Origin: Marisediminitalea alba
GTDB lineage: Bacteria; Pseudomonadota; Gammaproteobacteria; Enterobacterales; Alteromonadaceae
Assembly: GCF_002993365.1 (NCBI RefSeq)
Contig: NZ_PVNP01000117.1
Location: 1 to 44,744 of the forward strand
DNA length: 44,744 bases
Reading direction: 5' to 3'
The position numbers were made by a program, and so were the translations under genes. Within the stretch, counting starts at the first letter, position 1. Every line of letters begins with the position of its first letter. The notes below the pieces were generated by a model, which was given only the letters and a program-made list of their open reading frames with translations, searched no databases and was not told the DNA's origin. Positions 26,367 through 36,300 of the stretch are shown piece after piece.

Positions 26367-26392
26367 AGCTGACTTAATTAGTTAAGTCAGCT
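26367..26392 (-). terminator. Hairpin after the GH2 gene, possible terminator
   Basis: AGCTGACTTAA (26367-26377) pairs perfectly with TTAAGTCAGCT (26382-26392) around the loop TTAG. It lies 34 bp past the GH2 stop on the minus strand. No T-run follows, so termination is likely but not certain. The two halves also resemble a regulator-binding dyad. Confidence 0.55.
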
Positions 26393-26425
26393 TAAGAAGA
26401 TGTTTCCGAACGCCGTGATTCAATG

Positions 26426-29134
26426 TTACTCGGCGGAAATCACTATTGTTGCCGGAGCTAAACCTTTTGCTTTTGCTGTGATTATTATCTCACCGGCCGA
26501 ATCTGCAGATTTAACAATGGCCAGCGCTTTGCCGCTAAACGCTTTACGCGTTGCAGAGGGAAATGGCGTGAAGTTAGTCGAGTCACCATTGTCAGTAGCC
26601 ACCAGCTTGCCAGCACCGTTGACTGAAAAGTCAATCTGCTGAGTGGCTGTAGGAACAACCCGCCCGGCTGCGTCGACGACCTCCAGGGTGACAAACGACA
26701 GGTCTTTGCCATCAGCAGTAATGTTACTACGGTCGGCAGTGAGGCGCAGAGCTGCCGCTTCGCCGGTGGTTTTAATGGTTTGCTCAGCCCATTTACGGCC
26801 ATTTTTATAAGCAACAGCTTTGACTTCACCGGGCTCGTAACGAATATCATCAAAACGGATCCGGTATGTTAACTCTGCCATTTTCTTACGTCCCATTGAC
26901 TGTCCGTTGATGAATAGCTCAACTTCGTCGCCGGAAGTAAAAATATGTACCGGCGTCACTTTGCCAACACGCTCGGGCCAGTTCCAGTGTGGCAGAATAT
27001 GCACCATGGGCAGGTCTGGCCGCCATTGGCTCTGGTACAGATAAAAGCGGTCTTTTTTAAAGCCAGCCAGGTCAACAATACCTGAATATGAACTGCGCGA
27101 AGAATAATACGGGGTTGGCTCACCGAGGTAATCAAACCCATTCCACACAAACTGTCCGGCCACATAGGGGTGAGTGTCGATGTATTTGAATACTTTATCT
27201 GCGGAAGAGCCAAAATCCACAGCATGCAGTTCATAGGAGCTCACCTGATGAATAGATGAGTCCCCGCCCCGTCCGTCTCGTGTGGGTGAGCTCATGTCAG
27301 GTGTTACCGGAAACAAATATATACCTCGTGAACTAAATGCAGAGGCGGTTTCACTCGACAATATCACTTTATCAGGATGGGCCTTGTGAAACGCTGGATA
27401 AGACGGCGGAGTACGAATACGGTTAGTGCCTTCAAACTCCGGCGCCTGACGGATCCCCTCGCCCTGATAATTTAAGCTAATCAGGTCAAGCGCAGCTGAA
27501 AACGGAAAATCGGCTTTCGCCCAGTTTTTAGACGCGGTAACAGGCCGGGTGGGATCTTCCTGCTTAACAATACTTTTCAGTTTCAGAGCTACCTCAGCAC
27601 CTTCTTCACCGGTGTACTGCTCGCCCACTTCGTTGCCGATATACCACATGATCACCGACGGGTGATTACGATCACGACGCACCAGAGCACGTAAATCCTG
27701 TTCGTGCCAGTCTGCAAATATCAGATGAAAATCATGAGGTGTTTTCTTTTTATACCAGCTGTCGAAGGATTCATTGAGAACCAGAATGCCCATCTTATCG
27801 GTAAGTGCGAGCAATTCCGGCGCCGGTGGATTATGCGCCATACGAATAGCATTAACGCCCATTTCCTGCAGAATTTCTAACTGGCGCTGCGCCGCACGTA
27901 CGTTAAATGCTGCACCAAGTGCCCCCAGATCATGATGTTGATTAACTCCTTGCAGAGCAATATGTTCACCATTGACCAGCACTCCCTGATTGGGATCAAA
28001 CTCTACTTTACGTATACCAAAGAGCGTGTGATATTCATCCACCAGCTTCTCGCCCTGGTATACCTGCGAGACAATGACATAACGATGTGGCGTTTGCGAA
28101 GGTACGGGCCCCCATAATCTGGGATTAGAGACGGTCACTGTGCTGGTAACCGCTTCGCTATAGTTACCCGCAATCATGGCGTGCCTGGTGGCAAACTTGC
28201 TGACTAGCGCTCCCGTAGGTTTTCCAGCATGGTTCGCCTGATAAATCTTATTTACCAGGCGCACTGCCTGACCTCTTGTTTGGGCGTTTTTAACCTTAAG
28301 GGTTAATTTCACTTCCGCCGACTCAGTACTCACATTCTCCGTAACTACCTGAGTGCCCCATTGATCAACATGTACGGGGGACGTTTTTACCAGCCAGACA
28401 TTTCGATAGATGCCACCGCCCGGATACCAGCGCGAGGAATTGTTTGGATTATCGAGGCGGATGGCCAGTTGGTTTACGCTATCAAAATTCAGGTAAGGCG
28501 TAAGATCCAGCCGGTATGAACTGTAACCATAAGGCCAGCCCCCGACTAAATGCCCGTTAAGCCAAACCATGGAGTAAGACATAGCACCATCTATATCCAG
28601 ATAAATTTGTTTGCCTGCATCGTCGTCAGTCAGCTTAAATTGCTTGCGATACCAGGCCACACCGTGACTGGGCAACCGCCCCATACCGCCGCCCACTTCC
28701 GGATTGTTACCGGTGTAAAATGGCCCTTTTATCGCCCAGTCGTGAGGTAAACTCAACGCTTCCCAGCTACTGTCATCAAAATTGGTTTGTACAAAGGCAA
28801 ATTCAGCCCCCGGCTCGCCCGCCGGGCGTGGATGATGTCTGGTTGTATCGCCAATAAATGCATTGCCCGTGGGCATTATCCAGGGCTTAAGTACTTGCTG
28901 CGTGGCGTTAATTTTCACCGCGTCGGTAGGTTTCGCATCAGCATTAATCGAATCATCGTAGCCGTTAATAGCCGGCCGTGCATCGTAGATAAGCCCATCT
29001 GCTTTTTCTGTAGGGGAATATTTATAAAATCGCCAGTTGTCATTAAAACTGATGCGCTCACGCACTTGTGCATAACCAGGCAATGACACAAACAAAAAAA
29101 CAAACAATAAAAACCGTGCAACGCAGGATGCCAT
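26426..29134 (-). CDS. Secreted glycoside hydrolase family 2 (beta-galactosidase-like)
   Basis: This 902-residue exported enzyme has a signal peptide (ARFLLFVFLFVSLPGYAQ). Next come a GH2 jelly-roll sugar-binding domain (LPHDWAIKGPF, VAWYRKQF, NSSRWYPGGGIYRNVWL) and the immunoglobulin-like domain. The TIM barrel has the acid/base glutamate in MWYIGNEVGEQ and the probable nucleophile in LSSETASAFSSRG. The C-terminal part has a DUF4982-like segment (VELFINGQSMGRKKM) and a bacterial Ig-like domain (ITADGKDLSFVTLEVVDAAG). It would cleave beta-galactosides or related plant or algal glycans in the periplasm or outside. ATG 29134 has AGAGG at good distance. It is a separate unit from sucrose phosphorylase. 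Confidence 0.9.
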   Translation of the reverse strand: MASCVARFLLFVFLFVSLPGYAQVRERISFNDNWRFYKYSPTEKADGLIYDARPAINGYDDSINADAKPTDAVKINATQQVLKPWIMPTGNAFIGDTTRHHPRPAGEPGAEFAFVQTNFDDSSWEALSLPHDWAIKGPFYTGNNPEVGGGMGRLPSHGVAWYRKQFKLTDDDAGKQIYLDIDGAMSYSMVWLNGHLVGGWPYGYSSYRLDLTPYLNFDSVNQLAIRLDNPNNSSRWYPGGGIYRNVWLVKTSPVHVDQWGTQVVTENVSTESAEVKLTLKVKNAQTRGQAVRLVNKIYQANHAGKPTGALVSKFATRHAMIAGNYSEAVTSTVTVSNPRLWGPVPSQTPHRYVIVSQVYQGEKLVDEYHTLFGIRKVEFDPNQGVLVNGEHIALQGVNQHHDLGALGAAFNVRAAQRQLEILQEMGVNAIRMAHNPPAPELLALTDKMGILVLNESFDSWYKKKTPHDFHLIFADWHEQDLRALVRRDRNHPSVIMWYIGNEVGEQYTGEEGAEVALKLKSIVKQEDPTRPVTASKNWAKADFPFSAALDLISLNYQGEGIRQAPEFEGTNRIRTPPSYPAFHKAHPDKVILSSETASAFSSRGIYLFPVTPDMSSPTRDGRGGDSSIHQVSSYELHAVDFGSSADKVFKYIDTHPYVAGQFVWNGFDYLGEPTPYYSSRSSYSGIVDLAGFKKDRFYLYQSQWRPDLPMVHILPHWNWPERVGKVTPVHIFTSGDEVELFINGQSMGRKKMAELTYRIRFDDIRYEPGEVKAVAYKNGRKWAEQTIKTTGEAAALRLTADRSNITADGKDLSFVTLEVVDAAGRVVPTATQQIDFSVNGAGKLVATDNGDSTNFTPFPSATRKAFSGKALAIVKSADSAGEIIITAKAKGLAPATIVISAE

Positions 29135-29281
29135 CAAAACCTCTTAATTCCCTCAATAAAAGCGATCAACAGGATAAGAAGAAAAGCGACATTGTTAAGC
29201 TGATATTAAATAAACGTAAACAGGAAACCAGTAATCGGAAGCATGCAGGAGCAGAATTACTGTCTGTACACTCCTTCAGCT

Positions 29282-30007
29282 TTATTGACTGATGTTACTT
29301 TCTTGTTTCAACTGCCGTAATCCCAGGTCAAACAGGGCAATTTTGGCCTCGAGATTTTCCGCTTCCGGGGAGAACGCCACATAGATATCACTGATATGAT
29401 TCAGCTCACCTTTGCGAATAGCGTCCTGCGGTAGTTGCATAGCCGCCAGCGTGTAAGAAGCTACATCGTCGAACATAATTGCCATATGCACTTTGTTCTC
29501 CAGCAGCATATTGATAATTTGGCGCTGATTGGCCACCCTCACCTCTTTAAAGCGCTTGCGGTGAGCTTCATAGCTGTCACCATATTCATAACCGGTAATC
29601 AGCGCGATACTTATGCCACCGGGAAACTTATCCACACTGGCATAGTTAAAGGTAGAGTCTTTGGGGTAATAAAACGACGCTTTAGCCTGGAACAACGGCT
29701 CATTACCAAACACGAATCGTTGCAGGGTATTTTGTTGAAAGGTGACGTTGTATGCGCCGTCTACCTGGCCATTTTCGGCCATCTTTAATGCCCTGGCATA
29801 GGGAACCGTAATAAAGGTGGCGGTTGAACCGCTGTAAGAAAGTGCCTGCTCGATAATATTGCGCGACAGGCCACTACCGTCCGCCATGGCGAATGGCGGC
29901 CAGCTGTCTTCCGCAGCAAACGTAAATGTTTCACCGGCCATCACCCAGCGGGATATTACCAAACAAGTGATAGCCAGAATCCAATACTTTTTAATAGATG
30001 AATACAA
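29282..30007 (-). CDS. Second lone periplasmic binding protein (SBP_bac_3-like)
   Basis: This 241-residue exported protein has signal YWILAITCLVISRWVMAG and then FTFAAEDSWPPFAMADGSGL, the ligand-lobe opening of family-3 binding proteins, followed by FITVPYARALKMAENGQVDG and NQRQIINMLLENKVHMAIMF. It resembles the gene product at 3077-3874 in size and plan. It has no transporter partners, so a signalling or chaperone-like role is possible. The start is TTG with AAAGG about nine bases upstream; no ATG or GTG fits. Ligand unknown. Confidence 0.72.
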   Translation of the reverse strand: MYSSIKKYWILAITCLVISRWVMAGETFTFAAEDSWPPFAMADGSGLSRNIIEQALSYSGSTATFITVPYARALKMAENGQVDGAYNVTFQQNTLQRFVFGNEPLFQAKASFYYPKDSTFNYASVDKFPGGISIALITGYEYGDSYEAHRKRFKEVRVANQRQIINMLLENKVHMAIMFDDVASYTLAAMQLPQDAIRKGELNHISDIYVAFSPEAENLEAKIALFDLGLRQLKQESNISQ

Positions 30008-30089
30008 GGGCTAAACCTTTAAATACAACAAGTAAAAACAAAATGACATCGGGCCGATCTTATTAAGAACACCGGCTGGTTGTTAATTT

Positions 30090-30446
30090 CTATTTTTTAG
30101 CTTCTAACGGAAACACCTCAAACGTCACGCCTTCGGCACCGGTTTGCATAAAATTGCGAATATTGGCGTGATCTGTGCCATCCGGATTGCCGAGTACATC
30201 GTCGCGATAATAACTGCCAAAAAGGGCCAGGGTTTGTTGGTTGGTGAGCTTAAGGTATTGCCCCAGAGCCAGCAGTTTGCAGGAACCATTGTTCTGATTT
30301 GCTTCATTCTCCACTTTTCCGTTAGTAAACGCCGTGGGCGTAAAAACGAAGTTTTCGTCGATGAAAGCAATTACATCATTAAAACTGATGTGTTCCGGCG
30401 CGGTGTTTAGTTGTTCGATAAGTGCCTGCTGATTGTTGTAAGTCAC
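30090..30446 (-). CDS. HopJ-family protein
   Basis: This 118-residue soluble protein matches the HopJ type III effector family (PF08888): HISFNDVIAFIDENFVFTPT, then AFTNGKVENEANQNNGSCKL and FGSYYRDDVLGNPDGTDHAN. Despite the name, relatives are widespread in marine gammaproteobacteria and algae without type III secretion, and none is encoded here, so effector function is doubtful. The GTG at 30446 is preceded by AGGAGA at seven bases. Function unknown. Confidence 0.88.
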   Translation of the reverse strand: MTYNNQQALIEQLNTAPEHISFNDVIAFIDENFVFTPTAFTNGKVENEANQNNGSCKLLALGQYLKLTNQQTLALFGSYYRDDVLGNPDGTDHANIRNFMQTGAEGVTFEVFPLEAKK

Positions 30447-30700
30447 TGCTGTCTCCTCTTTATAGTCACAAACCCTGATAATTTGCGCGTCATTAAACCA
30501 GAATCTGTCTGCTATACCTACCTTGAATTACTGATCAAAAGTGCCCATCTGGCAGTACAGATACAGGTATGCAAAGCTAATCCCACACGATCAGGCAATA
30601 GCAAAACAGGATTAGGCAGGCGCAAATAGCATTGCTTATTGCATACTATCCCACAGGCTAAAAAAGCACTTTTTTAAAAACTAAAGACAGAGGTAACACT

Positions 30701-31750
30701 ATGAAAACAGTTGGCTACGCTGCATTCTCAGACGATGCTCACATGAAACCATATCATTTCGAGCGTCGTGATCTGCGCGCCAATGATGTTGCAATTGAAA
30801 TTTTATATTGCGGTGTATGTCACTCAGATTTACACACGGTAAACGGTGACTGGGGTCCGCAACCCTACCCTTTAATTCCGGGTCATGAAATTGTTGGTGT
30901 GGTTACCGCTATTGGTGACGATGTGAAAAATTACAAAGTGGGTCAGAACGTGGCGGTAGGCTGTATGGTAGACAGCTGCCAGGAATGTGACCAGTGTCAA
31001 AACCACGAAGAGCAATTTTGCCGTAACGGCATGACACCCACCTACGGCGCGCCGGATCGTATCTCGGGTGAAACCACACAGGGCGGCTATTCCAAGCACA
31101 TTGTCGTACGTGAAGAATTTGTGCTTAACGTACCAGAAGGCATGGATCTCGCGAAAACCGCGCCCATTCTGTGTGCTGGCATCACTACCTTTTCTCCGCT
31201 ACGCACCTGGGGGGTAAAACAAGGCACTCGCGTTGGCGTAATTGGCCTGGGCGGTCTTGGGCATATGGCCGTTAAACTCGCTGCCGCCATGGGCGCAGAA
31301 GTAACCGCCATCAGCCGTTCTAACAAAAAAGAAGCCGAAGCTAAAGCCATGGGCGCTAAGGGCATTCTGGTCTCTACCGATAAAGATGCAATGAAAGACG
31401 CTGCGAACTCGTTCGATTTGATCATCGATACTGCTCCGGTGAAACACGACGTAGGGCAATATGCACCACTGCTGGATATCGACGGCACTATTGTTATTGT
31501 TGGACAGGTTGGCCCGATGGAAGAACTGATGACACCGCCTCTGGTAATGGGCCGTCGCCGTGTTGCGGGCTCATTAATTGGTGGTATCAAGGAAACTCAG
31601 GAAGTAATTGATTTCTGTGCAGAGCACGATATCTATCCTGACTGCGAAATGATTAAAATGGACGAAATCAACGGTGCATTTGAGACTCTGGCTAAGGGCG
31701 ATCTAGCGCATCGTTTCGTTATCGACATGGCCTCTCTGAGCGCCGAGTAA
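30701..31750 (+). CDS. Zinc-dependent NAD(P) alcohol dehydrogenase (YahK/CAD-like)
   Basis: This 349-residue medium-chain dehydrogenase carries the catalytic zinc ligands in GVCHSDLHTVNG and PGHEIVGVV, and the structural zinc cysteines in CMVDSCQECDQCQNHEEQFC. The Rossmann fold begins GVIGLGGLGHMAVKLAAAM. The residues after the second strand (ISRSNKKEAEA) suggest NADPH rather than NADH. The family reduces aldehydes to alcohols and often serves in detoxification. A good ribosome binding site (AGAGG) precedes the ATG, and a strong terminator follows, so it is a single-gene transcript. The exact substrate is unknown. Confidence 0.92.
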   Translation: MKTVGYAAFSDDAHMKPYHFERRDLRANDVAIEILYCGVCHSDLHTVNGDWGPQPYPLIPGHEIVGVVTAIGDDVKNYKVGQNVAVGCMVDSCQECDQCQNHEEQFCRNGMTPTYGAPDRISGETTQGGYSKHIVVREEFVLNVPEGMDLAKTAPILCAGITTFSPLRTWGVKQGTRVGVIGLGGLGHMAVKLAAAMGAEVTAISRSNKKEAEAKAMGAKGILVSTDKDAMKDAANSFDLIIDTAPVKHDVGQYAPLLDIDGTIVIVGQVGPMEELMTPPLVMGRRRVAGSLIGGIKETQEVIDFCAEHDIYPDCEMIKMDEINGAFETLAKGDLAHRFVIDMASLSAE

Positions 31751-31773
31751 GCGTTTTTTACAGCAGCTCAATC

Positions 31774-31804
31774 AAAAAAGCAGCGCTTATTGCGCTGCTT
31801 TTTT
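31774..31804. terminator. Bidirectional terminator between adh and gdhA
   Basis: AAAAAAGCAGCGC (31774-31786) pairs with GCGCTGCTTTTTT (31792-31804) around TTATT, giving T-runs on both strands. It separates the two convergent genes. Confidence 0.93.
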
Positions 31805-31823
31805 ATGCCTGGAGTTAAAGGAA

Positions 31824-33164
31824 TTAAACGCCCTGCCCCACCATAGCATTGGCAAGCTGCCTGAAGGCGGTGATATTAGCGCCTTTGGCATAATTTACCC
31901 TATCGTCTTCTTTGCCTTCTTCGGCACAGCGGTCGTGGATATAGGTCATGATGGCCTTAAGTTCGTCATCCAGCCGGGCGAAGGTTTTACGCTCAAAAGC
32001 GGCATTTTGCGACATCTCCATACCCGACATTGCAACGCCCCCGGCATTAGCGGCTTTACCCGGCACGAACACGATGCCGGCATCGGCGATAAGCGTTTTT
32101 GCCTCATGGGTGGTAGGCATATTGGCCCCTTCCAGTAAATATTTACAGTGGTTGTCTGCCAGACGTTTTGCTGACGGCTCATCCAGTTCATTCTGCGTAG
32201 CGCACGGCAATGCTATATCGCAGGCGCAGCCCCAAGGCTTTTCACCGCTAAACCAGCTACCGCCACGCTCATCAGCCATCGCGGTAAGAATATTATCTTC
32301 GTTCATGCGATTTTCGATGGCCCAGCGTATGTCGGCGCTGCTCAGGCCCTCTTCCTTAATTAAACTGCCGCGACTGTTAGATAAACTAATCACAGTGCCG
32401 CCCAGTTCTGCGGCCTTGAGCGCGGCATGCAAAGCCACATTACCCGCACCGGAAATAGCAATCCGCTTACCTTCAATTGCGTCATCGTGATGTTTAAGCA
32501 CGCACTGCAGCATGTAAATTAAGCCAAAGCCGGTGGCTTCGGTGCGCACGTGGCTACCACCAAAATCAATGTCTTTACCGGTAAGACTACCGCCGAACTC
32601 GTTGTGCATACGGCGGTACTGGCCATATAAAAAGCCAATCTCGCGAGCGCCTACATTAATATCACCAGCGGGTACGTCGGTTCGCGGACCAATATGGCGC
32701 TGCAACTCTTGCATAAAAGCCTGACAAAAGCGCATGATTTCATTGTCGCTACGGCCTTTCGGGTTAAATTCTGAGCCGCCTTTCGCGCCGCCCATCGGCA
32801 GGCCGGTAAGCGCATTCTTAAATGATTGCTCAAAAGCCAGAAATTTGAGTACCGACTCGTTAACCGTAGGATGAAAACGCAAGCCGCCTTTATAAGGGCC
32901 AATAAGGCCGCTATGCTGCACCCGCCAGCCACGATTAACTTCTACCTCGCCATTGTCATTCATCCAGTGCACGGCAAAGTGCACTACCCGCTCTGGCTCA
33001 CTCAGGCGTTTAAGCACGTTGTAGCGTTTGTAGTCAGCGTGCGCGTTATAAATCGGTATTACATCGGCGGCGAGCTCTTTGGTGGCCTGCAAGAATTCCG
33101 GGTGGTGCGGGTACCGGTTTTCAATCCACTCGTTAAACTCGTCTAAATTCGATTTCGCTGTCAT
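31824..33164 (-). CDS. gdhA: NADP-specific glutamate dehydrogenase
   Basis: This 446-residue hexameric-type enzyme (E. coli GdhA 447) interconverts glutamate and 2-oxoglutarate plus ammonia, mainly for ammonia assimilation. The dinucleotide and substrate blocks are plain: GPYKGGLRFHPTVNESVLKF, PMGGAKGGSEFNPKGRS (catalytic lysine region), PAGDINVGAREIGFLYGQY, and the Rossmann turn ISGAGNVALHAALKAAE. The ATG is preceded by AAGGATTGGT. No regulator adjoins it. Confidence 0.95.
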   Translation of the reverse strand: MTAKSNLDEFNEWIENRYPHHPEFLQATKELAADVIPIYNAHADYKRYNVLKRLSEPERVVHFAVHWMNDNGEVEVNRGWRVQHSGLIGPYKGGLRFHPTVNESVLKFLAFEQSFKNALTGLPMGGAKGGSEFNPKGRSDNEIMRFCQAFMQELQRHIGPRTDVPAGDINVGAREIGFLYGQYRRMHNEFGGSLTGKDIDFGGSHVRTEATGFGLIYMLQCVLKHHDDAIEGKRIAISGAGNVALHAALKAAELGGTVISLSNSRGSLIKEEGLSSADIRWAIENRMNEDNILTAMADERGGSWFSGEKPWGCACDIALPCATQNELDEPSAKRLADNHCKYLLEGANMPTTHEAKTLIADAGIVFVPGKAANAGGVAMSGMEMSQNAAFERKTFARLDDELKAIMTYIHDRCAEEGKEDDRVNYAKGANITAFRQLANAMVGQGV

Positions 33165-33362
33165 ACCAATCCTTTAAATAATACAAAACACCCGATTTGT
33201 ACTGTTTTTTACCCGCGTATGATCATTTTTAAATGCTCTAACGGTTGATTTCATTTACTTTCTTAGCCAATAGACAGCGTTATTTATTTCTTCCTGGTAG
33301 CCTCTATGGATTGGCAGGCATACATTTACCCCTTATACTAAAGGACTAATTTTTCGACAGTT

Positions 33363-36300
33363 GTGAATGCACCGTTTCTCGCCGGGTCTTTTGCAAGCAA
33401 AGTAGTGATGATTGTGGTGCGTGCTTTGTCTAGTTCTAAACGCTTTTTAAAACCGCTTGGCCTGGTCTGGCTTGGGGTATTTGCGTGCGTTGCCGTCCAC
33501 GCCAGTGAGACTCAATGGCAAAGCCACGCGCAGCCGGTTTTTCTTTCGCCATTAGGCAACTCCCCCCCTATTGAAGGTCAGGTTGATACCATACTGGAAG
33601 ATCAGCAGGGATTTATCTGGTTGGTTGCCGCCAACGGTTTATGGCGCTGGGATTCAAAATCGCTGGTCCGCGCGCGATTTACAGGCGTGGATAACGACGC
33701 TCCCGCCCCACAGGTAAACCATGGATTTAGCGATGCCAAAGGTCGTATCTGGATTGGCACCAGCAACGGCTTATACCGGCAAACTCCTGGCACCAGTTCG
33801 TTTACCGCTGTTGCGCCCGGCCAGTTGCAGAACATAACCGTGCAGGCTGGTACTGTGATTAGCTTGCCACACACTGACATCGTTATACTCGCCAGCGATC
33901 GTGCGCTCTATCAGTTTGATACGGCATCTGCGCAACTTGAACAGCTCCCCATTGCGCCCAATGCGCGGATTCATGCACTCCATGTAAGTCAGGCCAATAC
34001 GCTTTGGGTAGGCACCGACAAAGGCCTGTACCGTAGTGACCTGAACAAAAACCGGTTTGCACCATTACAAATTGCACCTGGCTTTCCTGAGGGTATCAGG
34101 GTCAGTACTATTACTACCACGGCAAAGGAAAATCTCGTGGTTGGCACCGCTGCCGAGGGCTTATTTGTACAATCTGAAGCGTCCGGTTTTCGCAACTACA
34201 CACTCGCACAGGATGACAGCCCCTGGCTGTTTACAGTGACAGAAATTCGCCCCGATGTATTACTGATCGGTACCTTTGGTGATGGATTGATTGAGCTTAA
34301 CTTAGCCAACCAGACAACACGCCGCTTCCAACACAATCGTTTGTTACCGGCCAGCCTTAGCGATAATGACATCTGGTCGTTATTTCGCGATTCCAGAGGA
34401 TTGGTGTGGATTGGCAGTGGCGCCACGCTCAATGTGTATGATGCCGGCAATGTTGCCGTTTCACACATTTTTGGTGACAGCGGGCAACCCGAGGGCCTGA
34501 TGAATCGAAAGGTTCATGCGGTTCAGGCGATAGGAAATAAACTGATTGTGGGTTCCGGTGAACATGGGCTGGAAGAGTTCACTGCCGAACAAGGCACCAC
34601 CCGGCAACTGTGGCAAAATGGTACTGATCCGGTGGAAACGTTATTTGCAGATCCGGCTGGAAATCTCTACGCCTCGGCTAATTTCGCGTCGGTAATTATT
34701 CCGCCAAACAGTGCACAACCATTACCGCTAAACGTAGATGGCAGAAGCGCAGCCACTTTTACCACCGCTCTGGCCAGCTCGTCTGAAGCACTTTGGATAG
34801 GCGGCACCGATGGTTTATGGCAACAGCCAGCAATAGCGACTGAGCCTACCATTCAGTTACTGCCCGAGCATTTTAGCGAACGTCGCGTGGCGTCGCTGCT
34901 GGCAACACCCGACTCGCTCTGGGTAGGTAGCTGGCAAGGGCTGCTTCACGGCAAGTTTACTAACGGGTTACTTAACAGTAGCAATATTAAAGCGGTCAAC
35001 CATCCACGCCTGGCACAACAATTTATTGCCGACTTATATGCCGATAGTCTCGGCCAGCTTTGGGTGGCAACCAGCGGTGCAGGATTGTTTGTATACACCT
35101 CCGAGTACCGCTGGCTTGAATTTACAACTGACGTTGGCCTGCCCGGCGACAACGTTACGGCCATCGCTGGTGAGAGTGATAACCAGGTATGGGTAGGCAC
35201 GTCTCATGGCATTGCGGCCATTGATATTGAACAAAAACTGCTGCACGTAATAACTGCCGGACCCAGTGCCGTAAACAGCCCTTACTCCCGCGCCGCAGCA
35301 ACCATGACAGCAGCGGGTGATCTGGTATTCGGTGGTAAAAACGGCCTGACTATCGTCTCTCCGGGAGCATTACCCCGCCAGATGACCCCTTTATCCCTTA
35401 ACTTTACGCAACTTGAAATAATTACCGCAGATAACCACAAGGTTCATCCGGCGACCACCCAGGCCCATATTGAAATCAGTGCACTACCCAAACGTATTTC
35501 TTTTGAGTTTGTCGCGCTGGATTACCTTGATCCGGAACATTTGCAATACCGTTACCGCCTGGCCGGCAGTGAAAATAACTGGATCCAACTCGATGCCGAT
35601 CACCGGATTGTAACGCTCACCGATCCAGCGCCGGGCGAGTACAAACTGGAACTGCAATATTCCGACAACGTCACCACCTGGCAAAACACAACGCTTAGCC
35701 AGCGATTTACCGTGCTCCCCGCGTGGTATCAGACTATCTATGCCAGCATGGCCAGCTTGTTATTGTTGGCTATTGCTATTTTTGTTTTGCATCAGTTAGG
35801 TCTGCGCCATTACCGGCATCGCCAGAATGTGCTGGAGCGAAAAATTGCCGAGCGCACGGCTGAGCTGCTAACTGCTAATGAGAAACTCAGTGAACAAGCG
35901 CTTGCCCTGGAAAAAGCCAGCTTAACTGACTCGTTAACCGGTTTACATAACCGACGCTTTTTAAACCAGAACATGCAGCGCGATGTGTGTCGCATTCATC
36001 GTTATTATAAAGACTGCGAAGCCACCAATACGCGCCCGAGTGAGCAGTCTGATATGTTATTTTTTATCATCGACCTGGATCATTTCAAACGGATTAACGA
36101 TAACCATGGCCATCAGGCCGGTGATGCGGTGCTGGTAGAAACCCAAAGAAGGCTGTCGGCCATTTTCCGTGACAGTGATTATCTGGTGCGATGGGGTGGC
36201 GAGGAGTTTCTGGCGGTGGTACAGGATACGCCCCGGGATGAAGCTTACCTGCTGGCAGAGCGTATAGTTAAGGCAGTGAATGCCAGTGATATGAATATTA

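Noticed and set aside
31948..32490. 180-codon frame opposite gdhA
   Set aside because: It is a shadow of a strongly conserved gene with no family resemblance of its own; the same holds for the 167-codon frame opposite the alcohol dehydrogenase (31087-31590).
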